A stretch of 6,747 nucleotides of DNA from JAHFQJ01 sp046050125. GTDB taxonomy: Bacteria > Pseudomonadota > Gammaproteobacteria > Burkholderiales > Burkholderiaceae. Location: NCBI GenBank assembly GCA_046050125.1, contig JBJOQB010000163.1, forward strand, positions 1 through 6,747. The letters are read 5' to 3'. The position numbers and the translations under genes are program-made. The number at the start of each line of letters is the position of its first letter. The stretch's first letter is position 1. Below the pieces are notes generated by a model. It saw only the letters and a program-made list of their open reading frames with translations. It ran no database searches and was not told where the DNA came from. This document shows, in pieces, positions 1 through 6,141 of this stretch.

Positions 1-302
1 TCAGGTGTTATAGAATTTTTACTGGATAATATAAATTGGCATGGTTGATTTGCTAGTTTGCTTTTTGCATTTACTTGTTTTGCAAGGTTTTCAGTTATTC
101 TAAATACATAATAATTATGACAAGTAATTGATATTTGTTCTCCTGCTACTGAGGCTGAAAAATCGCTATTTGAGTAAAGCCCTCTTTTAGTTATTGATGT
201 CTCAACTATATTTAAGCAGTCGGTGGTTGATAATTTTTGAGCTTGGGTTACTTGTGATGCAAGAGCTAAACCTAAAGCGGAAAATGGTATGCTAAACTTC
301 AT
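1..302 (-). CDS. Exported Cys-containing protein of unknown function, N-terminal part (cut by window edge)
   Basis: The minus strand is open from an ATG at 302 to the left edge, giving 100 complete codons and no stop. I translated this by hand. The N-terminus begins MKFSIPFSALGLALASQVTQA: one Lys, a hydrophobic core at about residues 5-15, then small and polar residues. This looks like a Sec signal peptide, probably cut near Ala21. The mature part has Cys29, Cys61 and Cys88 in the visible portion, which could form disulfides in the periplasm. I do not recognise the family. No Shine-Dalgarno sequence precedes the ATG. The upstream sequence is an AT-rich stretch with a TATAAT on the minus strand at 360-365. 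The gene is divergent from hemL. The signal peptide and open frame make it a likely real gene; its function is unknown. Confidence 0.75.
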   Translation of the reverse strand, partial: MKFSIPFSALGLALASQVTQAQKLSTTDCLNIVETSITKRGLYSNSDFSASVAGEQISITCHNYYVFRITENLAKQVNAKSKLANQPCQFILSSKNSITP

Positions 303-359
303 AATAAAAAATTAATTATTGATGAGTTATTATGCATTAATTCATAGCAAGTTTATGTT

Positions 360-365
360 ATTATA
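360..365 (-). promoter_or_regulatory. Candidate -10 box for the exported protein
   Basis: The minus strand reads TATAAT here, a perfect -10 consensus, which would leave a leader of roughly 50 nt before the ATG at 302. No good -35 lies at the expected distance (TTATTA at 383-388 is weak). In AT-rich DNA a lone TATAAT is easily found by chance. It lies back to back with the hemL -10 candidate, so the two promoters would overlap. Confidence 0.35.
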
Positions 366-380
366 CTTATTCCCATATTT

Positions 381-386
381 TATAAT
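381..386 (+). promoter_or_regulatory. Candidate -10 box for hemL
   Basis: TATAAT lies 15 nt before the hemL ATG. A transcript from it would start near 393 and have a leader of about 9 nt, with no room for a normal ribosome binding site. The -35 region is poor and would overlap the divergent -10 box at 360-365. TATACT at 362-367 is an alternative -10 giving a longer leader. Confidence 0.4.
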
Positions 387-401
387 AATAGAATCTAAAC
401 C

Positions 402-1688
402 ATGAATACTATAAATAATAATCAAATACTCTTTGACCAAGCAAAACAGTATATCCCTGGGGGGGTAAATTCTCCTGTGCGTGCATTTAAAGCAGTGGGC
501 GGGACACCTTTATTTATTACTAAAGGTAAAGGTGCATATATATATGATGCAAATGGCAATGAATATATTGATATGGTTGGTTCATGGGGACCAATGATAG
601 TTGGGCATGCACATGATTATGTATTAGAAAAAACAATTAACGCAATGCAAAATGGCTTATCGTTTGGAGCTCCAACTGAGCTTGAAATACAGTTTGCACA
701 AAGATTAATTAAGCATATTCCAAGCATGGAGCAAGTGCGTTTAGTTTCATCGGGTACTGAAAGCACAATGAGTGCAATTCGTTTAGCACGTGGCTATACT
801 CAAAAAGAATTAATTATAAAATTTGCAGGTGGTTATCATGGGCATGCTGATTGTTTGCTTGTAAAAGCAGGTTCTGGATTAGTAACTTTTGGACACCCAA
901 CTTCAGCAGGTGTTAGTCAAAGCACAAGCCAGCATACGATTGTTTTAGATTACAATGATATAAATGCTTTAGAACAAACATTTAAGCAATATAGTGATAA
1001 TATCGCAGCTGTAATCATTGAGCCTGTTGCAGGAAATATGAATTTAGTGCCTGCGACACAAGAATTTTTGCAAAAATTACGTGATTTATGTACTAAGCAT
1101 AATTCAGTGTTGATTTTTGACGAAGTAATGAGTGGTTTTAGAGTTGCTTTGGGAGGAGCTCAATCAATTTATGATATTTATCCAGATTTAACTTGTTTAG
1201 CAAAAGTAATTGGCGGTGGCATGCCATTAGCTGCTTTTGGTGGTAAAAAAGAAATTATGCAAAGGCTTGCTCCTGTTGGAGATGTATATCAGGCAGGTAC
1301 ATTATCTGGCAATCCTGTTGCTGTTACTGCTGGTTTAGCAACTTTAGATTTAATTGCGGAGGAAAATTTTTTCAGCGATTTAAGTGCTAAAACTCAATAT
1401 TTAGTTGATGGTTTAATCAGCTTAGCTAAACAAAATAATATTACATTTTCTGCTCAAAGTATTGGCGGTATGTTTGGATTTTATTTTATTGATAAATTAC
1501 CAAATAATATTACAGATGTAGAAAAAGCAGACATGGAATTGTTCAAAAAATTCTTTCATGCAATGCTAGATAAAGGCGTATACTTAGCTCCTTCAGCTTA
1601 TGAAGCTGGATTTGTTTCAAGCCAGCATAGTATCGAAGTTTTAGATGTAGTATTAGAAAAAGCAGGGCAAGTTTTTGCTAGTTTATAG
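402..1688 (+). CDS. hemL: Glutamate-1-semialdehyde 2,1-aminomutase
   Basis: This cytoplasmic PLP enzyme converts glutamate-1-semialdehyde to 5-aminolevulinate, the last step of the C5 route into heme and other tetrapyrroles. The protein is full length (428 aa, close to the usual size). Family landmarks are all present: PGGVNSPVRAF at residues 19-29, SSGTESTMSAIRLAR at 116-130, GGYHGH at 143-148, FDEVMSGFR at 239-247 with Asp240 for the PLP ring nitrogen, the PLP Schiff-base lysine Lys268 in LAKVIGGGMP, and QAGTLSGNP at 297-305. The start fits the family N-terminus; no Shine-Dalgarno sequence is visible, and a TATAAT lies 15 nt upstream. The codons for Gly20-Gly21-Val22 create a run of seven G at 459-465, unusual in such AT-rich DNA. 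The gene appears monocistronic: the next gene is 107 bp away with its own promoter candidate. Confidence 0.97.
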   Translation: MNTINNNQILFDQAKQYIPGGVNSPVRAFKAVGGTPLFITKGKGAYIYDANGNEYIDMVGSWGPMIVGHAHDYVLEKTINAMQNGLSFGAPTELEIQFAQRLIKHIPSMEQVRLVSSGTESTMSAIRLARGYTQKELIIKFAGGYHGHADCLLVKAGSGLVTFGHPTSAGVSQSTSQHTIVLDYNDINALEQTFKQYSDNIAAVIIEPVAGNMNLVPATQEFLQKLRDLCTKHNSVLIFDEVMSGFRVALGGAQSIYDIYPDLTCLAKVIGGGMPLAAFGGKKEIMQRLAPVGDVYQAGTLSGNPVAVTAGLATLDLIAEENFFSDLSAKTQYLVDGLISLAKQNNITFSAQSIGGMFGFYFIDKLPNNITDVEKADMELFKKFFHAMLDKGVYLAPSAYEAGFVSSQHSIEVLDVVLEKAGQVFASL

Positions 1689-1753
1689 AATAAGGTATAC
1701 ATAGCAGGAGGGTATATTTAATAAGTATATTCTCTAAATCAAGCAAATTTATA

Positions 1754-1762
1754 TGTTATAAT
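1754..1762 (+). promoter_or_regulatory. Extended -10 promoter before the HD-like gene
   Basis: The sequence TGTTATAAT matches the extended -10 pattern (TG, one base, TATAAT). Extended -10 promoters can work without a good -35, and the -35 position here (about 1734-1739) is indeed poor. Transcription would start near 1769, leaving a leader of about 27 nt before the ATG at 1796. Confidence 0.5.
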
Positions 1763-1795
1763 TGTCTTTTATGTTAACAATAAATTTTTATATAT

Positions 1796-3247
1796 ATGTA
1801 TAGTTTTGCTTCTAATTTAGGTAATCGTAAAGTTCATACAACTTCTACTCCATCATTAAATTCATCAAATCATAGAAATCCAGCATTACAAACAAATAAA
1901 AAATATACAAATCCAGCCTTATATAATTTAATTGCTTGCCCCGCTCATTTTAATAAAACAAAGTTTGCCTTAGAAAGCAAGCCAATTATGAATAGCATTG
2001 TTGAAGGTAGTGGAAATTTAATTTACTTAACTGCATCAAATACGTGGGATTTGCCAAATATTGGTGGATTAATTTCTCATTCAATTCACGTTGAATCAAA
2101 ATGCAATTTCTTTGAAAAAACAATTTTAGATTTATTTAGTGATGCTCAAAAACAAGGAATATTAAAAGATATTCCAAAATTACGTTGGATTAGACAAATT
2201 TACGCAGCAGTACATGATATTGGTAAAGCGTACAAAGGTTTTGAAGCTTTAGATGCTCCAAATGGTAAGCAATTACCTACTAAAGCAAAGCAAGTTGAAT
2301 TAACAGCAACACAAATTACATTATTTAAAAATCTATTTGCTAGAGATTTAAGCTTTACAACAAAATTTGATAAATTTTTACAAGATAATCCAGATTGTTT
2401 ACATCAAGAAAATAAAGATAAATTTAAAGATAATTTAGAGGCTTTACATCAAGAATGTAAAGATGAAATAAACACAAAATTAGATGAATTATCATTTACG
2501 AAGCCACAAGAAGTAAATTTATTTAAATTATTGAATATATTTTTAGAAGATACGGTAGGAGAAAAAGTGGTTGCTTATGTTATTAGTAAAAATGATGATG
2601 AGCGAAAAGCAGTAATTCAAAAATTCAGAGATAGTATTGATACACAGTATGAAGAAGCTAAAAAAGCCTATCCACAGCTATCAAAACAGCAATTTACTTT
2701 CTTAAAAGTATCAACTTTTATGAGTGATATATCAAGTTATAATAATATTAATATAATATATTTCGATAAAAATGAGTATCCATTACCAAATTTCTTTAGG
2801 TTATTGGAATTATTTACTAATAAAGAAGATTTAGCTAGTTTAAAAGACTTACCTGTAGCAACAGCTGATATTAAAGAAAGTAAAGATGGAAATGTAATTC
2901 CAAAAGTTGCATTCCGAGGATTATGGGATAGTATAGGTAGTGCAAATTGGTTATCTAGTATTCCGTATGCTCAAGGTATTTTAAATGGTTTATCGTCTTT
3001 TACAGATGTTAGCCCCTTAAATGCAGAAATTAATGCTCATATAAATAATTTTGATACGAGCAAAGCAAGTGATATATATCAAGGTGATAACAGAGTTTCA
3101 GATATTGTGGAATCACAAGCTAGGACATATAAATTAGCTATGAGTACTCAAGATGTCAAAGCAATTATGTCGCATATGGTATCAAAAGATATTTTTACAA
3201 ACTTGGTAAATTTATCTGGAGCTAAGGCTCAAGCAAAGGTTGCGTAA
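1796..3247 (+). CDS. HD-domain-like protein of unknown function, possible secreted effector
   Basis: I do not recognise this 483-residue protein as a named family. It carries the residue pattern of the HD metal-dependent phosphohydrolase superfamily: His95 and His98 in SHSIHVE, His140-Asp141 in AAVHDIGKAYKGF, and Asp311 in TFMSDISSYN. These would supply the H...HD...D metal ligands. Between HD and the last Asp lies a long charged helical insert (about 185-295) with a 15-residue repeat beginning LHQE at 202 and 217. Residues 1-45 are rich in Ser, Thr and Asn, contain NPAL at 28-31 and 39-42, and look disordered, as in N-terminal secretion signals of type III substrates. There is no signal peptide or membrane segment. 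The ATG is the first after an in-frame stop at 1781; no Shine-Dalgarno sequence is visible. Function is inferred only: nucleotide or phosphoester hydrolysis is the family-level guess. Confidence 0.8.
   Translation: MYSFASNLGNRKVHTTSTPSLNSSNHRNPALQTNKKYTNPALYNLIACPAHFNKTKFALESKPIMNSIVEGSGNLIYLTASNTWDLPNIGGLISHSIHVESKCNFFEKTILDLFSDAQKQGILKDIPKLRWIRQIYAAVHDIGKAYKGFEALDAPNGKQLPTKAKQVELTATQITLFKNLFARDLSFTTKFDKFLQDNPDCLHQENKDKFKDNLEALHQECKDEINTKLDELSFTKPQEVNLFKLLNIFLEDTVGEKVVAYVISKNDDERKAVIQKFRDSIDTQYEEAKKAYPQLSKQQFTFLKVSTFMSDISSYNNINIIYFDKNEYPLPNFFRLLELFTNKEDLASLKDLPVATADIKESKDGNVIPKVAFRGLWDSIGSANWLSSIPYAQGILNGLSSFTDVSPLNAEINAHINNFDTSKASDIYQGDNRVSDIVESQARTYKLAMSTQDVKAIMSHMVSKDIFTNLVNLSGAKAQAKVA
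2398..2487 (+). repeat. 45-bp imperfect tandem duplication inside the HD-like gene
   Basis: Two adjacent 45-bp units (2398-2442 and 2443-2487) begin with the same 13 bases, TTTACATCAAGAA, and match at about 33 of 45 positions by my hand alignment. They encode two copies of a charged helical segment (LHQE followed by KDKFKDNLE, and LHQE followed by CKDEINTKLDE). The 15-codon unit keeps the frame. It looks like an old in-frame duplication lengthening a coiled-coil-like insert of the HD domain. Confidence 0.6.
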
Positions 3248-3325
3248 TATATATTAACGCTATGTACAACTAAAACAACTAAATATATTACTTACTCAAT
3301 CAAATTTAGAATAACAAAAATAAGC

Positions 3326-3390
3326 GTCATTCCCACGTAGGTGGGAATCCATGGTTTATGTTTATGGATAACTGCCTTCGCAGGCATGAC
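3326..3390. repeat. Multi-hairpin palindromic repeat (REP/MITE-like)
   Basis: This 65-bp element is bounded by GTCAT (3326-3330) and ATGAC (3386-3390), which pair. Inside are three consecutive hairpins: ATTCCCAC/GTGGGAAT (3329-3336 with 3341-3348, loop GTAG), ATCCAT/ATGGAT (3347-3352 with 3364-3369) and TGCCT/AGGCA (3373-3377 with 3382-3386, loop TCGC). Together they form a closed, three-armed fold. Repeats beginning GTCATTCCC and ending GGxATGAC are known from intergenic regions of many proteobacteria. It is GC-richer than its surroundings and sits between convergent genes, as such repeats often do, and may double as a transcription barrier. Only one copy is present in this window, so its repetitive nature is inferred from resemblance. 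Confidence 0.7.
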
Positions 3391-3397
3391 ACCATTG

Positions 3398-3412
3398 TAG
3401 GTAAGTTACCTA
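3398..3412. repeat. 15-bp dyad TAGGTAA-G-TTACCTA
   Basis: This is a perfect 7-bp inverted repeat around a single central G, lying just right of the palindromic element and about 40 bp past the ilvA stop. The one-base centre is too tight for an RNA hairpin with the full stem, so a protein-binding dyad or a shortened terminator stem are both possible. No T-tract follows directly on the plus strand. Confidence 0.4.
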
Positions 3413-3452
3413 AAATAAAGAATTTTATATTTATAATATATACTCTCAAAAA

Positions 3453-5102
3453 TTATTTCTTCAAGAATAATTTATATGCAGCATGTTCAGTTTCATCAGT
3501 GTAAGGATATTCAATATCTTGTAAAAATTTGCCTAGCTTATCATTATCTTGTGGTGGAACTTGCATACCAACTAAAACTCTTGCATAGTCAGCACCGTGA
3601 TTACGATAATGAAATAATGATATATTCCAATTTGGTTCCATATTGAGCAAAAACTTCATTAAAGCTCCTGGGCGTTCAGGGAATACAAATCGGAGTAATT
3701 TTTCATTTTCAGCATCTGCTCTGCCACCAACCATATGGCGAATATGCAATTTTGCCAATTCATCATGAGTTAAATTTAAGGCTTTTAAATTTGCATTTTT
3801 GAAGGATTGTTCTAGTAAACTAATATCTTCAATATCCTGTACTTGTATGCCTACAAATATGTGTGCTTCCTTATCCTCGCTTGCATAGCGGTAGTTAAAT
3901 TCTGTAATATGATGTTGTCCAAGTAAATCACAAAATCTTTTGAAACTACCTCGCTCTTCAGGTATGCTAATGGCAAAAATTGCTTCTTTAGCCTCGCCTA
4001 TTTGAGCTCGTTCTGCTACAAATGCTAGCCTATCAAAGTTCATGTTTGCACCGCAATTTATGGAAATTAAATTTTGGTTTTTGCATTTATATTTTTGAAT
4101 ATATTTTTTTATGCCTGCAACAGCTAATGCTCCTGCAGGTTCTACAATGCTTCGGGTATCTTCAAAAATTTCTTTGATTGAGGCACAAATTTCATCAGTA
4201 TCAACTGTAATTATTTCATCAATTAGTTGCTTTGCTATTTCTAATGTTAAGTCTCCAACTCTTTTCACAGCTGTACCATCAGAAAATAAACCAACATCAT
4301 TCAATACAACATTTGTATTTGCATTAATTGATTGTTGCATTGCATTTGAATCTACAGTTTGCACACCAATAATTTTTATATGCGGTGCAATCGATTTGAT
4401 ATATGAGGCAACACCTGAAACTAAACCACCGCCACCAATTCCTACAAAAATTGCATCGATTTTTTTATCTGTGCTTGGTATATCATCAGTGCTGGAAAAT
4501 TGGGCAAATTGTTTTACTATTTCCATAGCCACAGTGCCTTGTCCAGCAATTACGTAGGGGTCATCAAATGGGTGAATAAATACTAAATTATGCTGTTGTT
4601 GTAATTCTAAAGCATGTTTATACGAATCTGAATAACTTTCTCCATGCAAAACTACGGTAACAAACTGTTTGCCAAAACGCTTAACCGCACTGATTTTTAA
4701 TTGAGGTGTAGTTACAGGCATAACAATAAAAGCCTTAATGCCTAATTTAGCTGCACTGATTGCTACGCCTTGAGCATGATTGCCCGCTGATGCAGCAATA
4801 ATTCCTGCTTCTCGCTCTTTTTGGGTTAGATGTGCAATTTTATTGTATGCACCTCGAATTTTAAACGAGAAAACAGGTTGTAAATCTTCTCGTTTGAAAT
4901 AAACATTATTATTTAGTTTTGCGGTTAATTGTTTGGCTTGTTCTAATGGTGTTTCAATTGCAATGTCGTAAACTTTAGATGTGAGAATTAAAGGTATATA
5001 TTTTATAGCAATATCCTGAATATTTTTCTTAATATTTATATTTTGCGTTGATTCAGAATTATTATGATTATTGACTTGATTATTACTGTTAAAATCATTC
5101 AT
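3453..5102 (-). CDS. ilvA: Threonine dehydratase, biosynthetic (threonine ammonia-lyase)
   Basis: This cytoplasmic PLP enzyme deaminates threonine to 2-oxobutanoate, the committed step of isoleucine synthesis. The catalytic domain (about residues 35-365) has the PLP lysine Lys81 in SFKIRGAYN, SAGNHAQG at 105-112, and the phosphate-binding glycine loop GIGGGGLVSG at 221-230. Two ACT-like regulatory domains follow (about 372-445 and 467-545), the site of isoleucine and valine control in the family; HYRNHGADYARVLVGMQVPP at 498-517 is typical of the second. Having both marks it as the long biosynthetic form rather than the catabolic TdcB. At 549 aa it is longer than E. coli IlvA, owing to an Asn-rich N-terminal extension (about residues 1-30) and a small insert at about 200-214. 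The start is uncertain in that low-complexity region. A weak AAGGG lies 11 nt upstream and a TATAAA 5 nt upstream of the ATG. Confidence 0.96.
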   Translation of the reverse strand: MNDFNSNNQVNNHNNSESTQNINIKKNIQDIAIKYIPLILTSKVYDIAIETPLEQAKQLTAKLNNNVYFKREDLQPVFSFKIRGAYNKIAHLTQKEREAGIIAASAGNHAQGVAISAAKLGIKAFIVMPVTTPQLKISAVKRFGKQFVTVVLHGESYSDSYKHALELQQQHNLVFIHPFDDPYVIAGQGTVAMEIVKQFAQFSSTDDIPSTDKKIDAIFVGIGGGGLVSGVASYIKSIAPHIKIIGVQTVDSNAMQQSINANTNVVLNDVGLFSDGTAVKRVGDLTLEIAKQLIDEIITVDTDEICASIKEIFEDTRSIVEPAGALAVAGIKKYIQKYKCKNQNLISINCGANMNFDRLAFVAERAQIGEAKEAIFAISIPEERGSFKRFCDLLGQHHITEFNYRYASEDKEAHIFVGIQVQDIEDISLLEQSFKNANLKALNLTHDELAKLHIRHMVGGRADAENEKLLRFVFPERPGALMKFLLNMEPNWNISLFHYRNHGADYARVLVGMQVPPQDNDKLGKFLQDIEYPYTDETEHAAYKLFLKK

Positions 5103-5170
5103 GCTATTTTATACCCTTATTATTTATGCTTTAAAGTCATTCAAAGAAATGTTAAATGACAGTATATAAA

Positions 5171-5199
5171 ATAGTAAGATAGTTACATATAATAATCAA
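5171..5199 (-). promoter_or_regulatory. Candidate sigma-70 promoter for ilvA
   Basis: On the minus strand TTGATT (5199-5194) and TACTAT (5176-5171) are separated by exactly 17 bp, each matching the consensus at four or five of six bases. Transcription would start near 5164 and leave a leader of about 60 nt. I see no leader peptide rich in isoleucine codons followed by an attenuator, so attenuation control is not supported. Confidence 0.45.
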
Positions 5200-5278
5200 G
5201 TTTTCTCTTTTAATTAAATTTATGTTTTGAATATTATAAATAAATATAAAATCACATTATTATGCATCAATAATCTTC

Positions 5279-5740
5279 CTAAACACTTTTTCTTGCAATC
5301 CGTATAAGTTTACGTAATTCTTGTTTAGAGTTATATTCTTCTATAAGCCTATTCCAATCACGTGTAACATCGCCAAATCTTTCAATCCATTCAAAGAATT
5401 GGTTATCATCTATTTTATCTAGCCATTCTCTTGACCATAAGGTAATTTCAAAGTTATCAGTATTGCTAACTTGAATGCTGGGTTGTTCTGTAATTTTACA
5501 GGTTGCGAGGAGAATTTGGCTGAAAATAGCACTAGGTTGATATTCAAGTAAAAATGTTGAGTAAAAAACAACTAATCCATTTTCATAGTAAACAGATAAA
5601 TTTACATCAATATAACTAATTTCAATTGCATTATCTTTATTAAAAGGAAGATTGATATTGAGCTGGCTTAGCAACATCTTAAATCTATCATCTAGTTGTT
5701 TATTATTAATGTCATTACTAGAATAAATATTATTAGTCAT
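5279..5740 (-). CDS. CesT-like (type III secretion chaperone-like) small protein
   Basis: The 153-residue protein has no name I can assign, but its order of predicted structure follows the class I type III secretion chaperone fold. There is a helix at about 15-28, three short strands at about 38-63 with the reverse turn YENG, a helix at 70-81, a strand pair at about 87-102, and a long helix at 112-137. The segment FEITLWSREWLDKI (97-110) followed by FFEWIERFGDVTRDW (115-129) resembles the conserved C-terminal half of CesT-type proteins, where a hydrophobic strand precedes the dimer helix ending in Trp. Such proteins work as cytoplasmic dimers that bind the N-terminal region of effectors. It begins 26 nt after rnfH and lies upstream of ilvA, away from any visible secretion gene. 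The start is supported by a weak AAGAGA and a TATAAT upstream. The assignment rests on pattern, not on a search. Confidence 0.75.
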   Translation of the reverse strand: MTNNIYSSNDINNKQLDDRFKMLLSQLNINLPFNKDNAIEISYIDVNLSVYYENGLVVFYSTFLLEYQPSAIFSQILLATCKITEQPSIQVSNTDNFEITLWSREWLDKIDDNQFFEWIERFGDVTRDWNRLIEEYNSKQELRKLIRIARKSV

Positions 5741-5750
5741 ATTCTCTTGT

Positions 5751-5756
5751 ATTATA
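5751..5756 (-). promoter_or_regulatory. TATAAT box before the CesT-like gene
   Basis: The minus strand reads TATAAT in the 26-nt gap after rnfH, 10 nt before the next ATG. Used as a -10, it would start transcription about 4 nt before the start codon, giving a nearly leaderless message. The -35 position (TTTAGT, inside the rnfH end) is poor. Cotranscription with rnfH is equally possible. Confidence 0.3.
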
Positions 5757-5766
5757 GATTTAATTA

Positions 5767-6096
5767 TTATTTCACTAAATGCTTAGAGCTAAGATTCCAC
5801 TTACTTTTTTCAATATCACTTTCAATACGTTTTTTAGCTACACGTTTTTCACGTTGCTGTTTAGGGTCAGCAATTAATGGGCTGTATATTTCAATTCTAT
5901 CTAGATTATTTAATTGCGTATCAAGAGTTTTTATCTTAGAAAAAATGCCAATATCCAAGTTTTGTATTTCAGGAAATTTATTATACATATCCTCAATTTC
6001 TAAAGCTTGTTGAATATTGATATTTTCATCTACACTTAAGTTTAAAAATACATTTTTTGCAGGATAAGAGATTTGTATATTAATTTTATTGCCCAT
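5767..6096 (-). CDS. rnfH: RnfH family ubiquitin-like protein (UPF0125)
   Basis: This 109-residue protein matches the RnfH/UPF0125 family of small beta-grasp proteins. The family pattern is clear: an N-terminal strand KINIQISYPAK, a central helix IQQALEIEDMY (28-38), then LDIGIFSKIKTLDTQLNNLDRIEIYSPL (47-74) and IADPKQQREKR (75-85), the signature DR-E-Y-PL-ADP-KxxRxxR. A basic, helical tail follows. The biochemical role is not settled: the name comes from the rnf electron-transport cluster of Rhodobacter, while in many beta- and gammaproteobacteria the gene sits next to ratA and smpB. Neither neighbour is visible here. No Shine-Dalgarno sequence precedes the ATG; a TATAAT lies 14 nt upstream. 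It may be cotranscribed with the CesT-like gene. Confidence 0.9.
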   Translation of the reverse strand: MGNKINIQISYPAKNVFLNLSVDENINIQQALEIEDMYNKFPEIQNLDIGIFSKIKTLDTQLNNLDRIEIYSPLIADPKQQREKRVAKKRIESDIEKSKWNLSSKHLVK

Positions 6097-6110
6097 ATTA
6101 TTTTATATAT

Positions 6111-6139
6111 ATTATAGCTAAATGATAATTTTTCGTCAT
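6111..6139 (-). promoter_or_regulatory. Candidate promoter for rnfH
   Basis: On the minus strand ATGACG (6139-6134) and TATAAT (6116-6111) are 17 bp apart; the first shares TGAC with the -35 consensus and the second is a perfect -10. Transcription would start near 6104, about 8 nt before the rnfH ATG, so the message would have almost no leader. Confidence 0.45.
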
Positions 6140-6141
6140 AT

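Noticed and set aside
1705..1720. AGGAGGG as a ribosome binding site for a leader peptide
   Set aside because: No ATG, GTG or TTG lies at a workable distance; the next bases read into TAA in the likely frame.
3244..3291. GTAATATAT/ATATATTAC inverted repeat as a terminator of the HD-like gene
   Set aside because: The stem is purely AT-rich apart from its ends, overlaps the stop codon, has a loop of about 30 nt and no T-tract after it.
4111..4557. 148-residue plus-strand open frame
   Set aside because: It is fully antisense to the conserved catalytic domain of ilvA, and its Ser/Ile/Thr-rich translation has no family features. It is a shadow.
5103..5278. Riboswitch, T-box or attenuator in the ilvA leader
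   Set aside because: No T-box motif, specifier stem, Ile-rich leader peptide or strong terminator hairpin could be found by eye.
5696..6013. 105-residue plus-strand open frame
   Set aside because: It is antisense to rnfH and to the start of the CesT-like gene, with a Leu/Ile/Phe-rich translation typical of the reverse complement of Lys/Asn/Glu codons.
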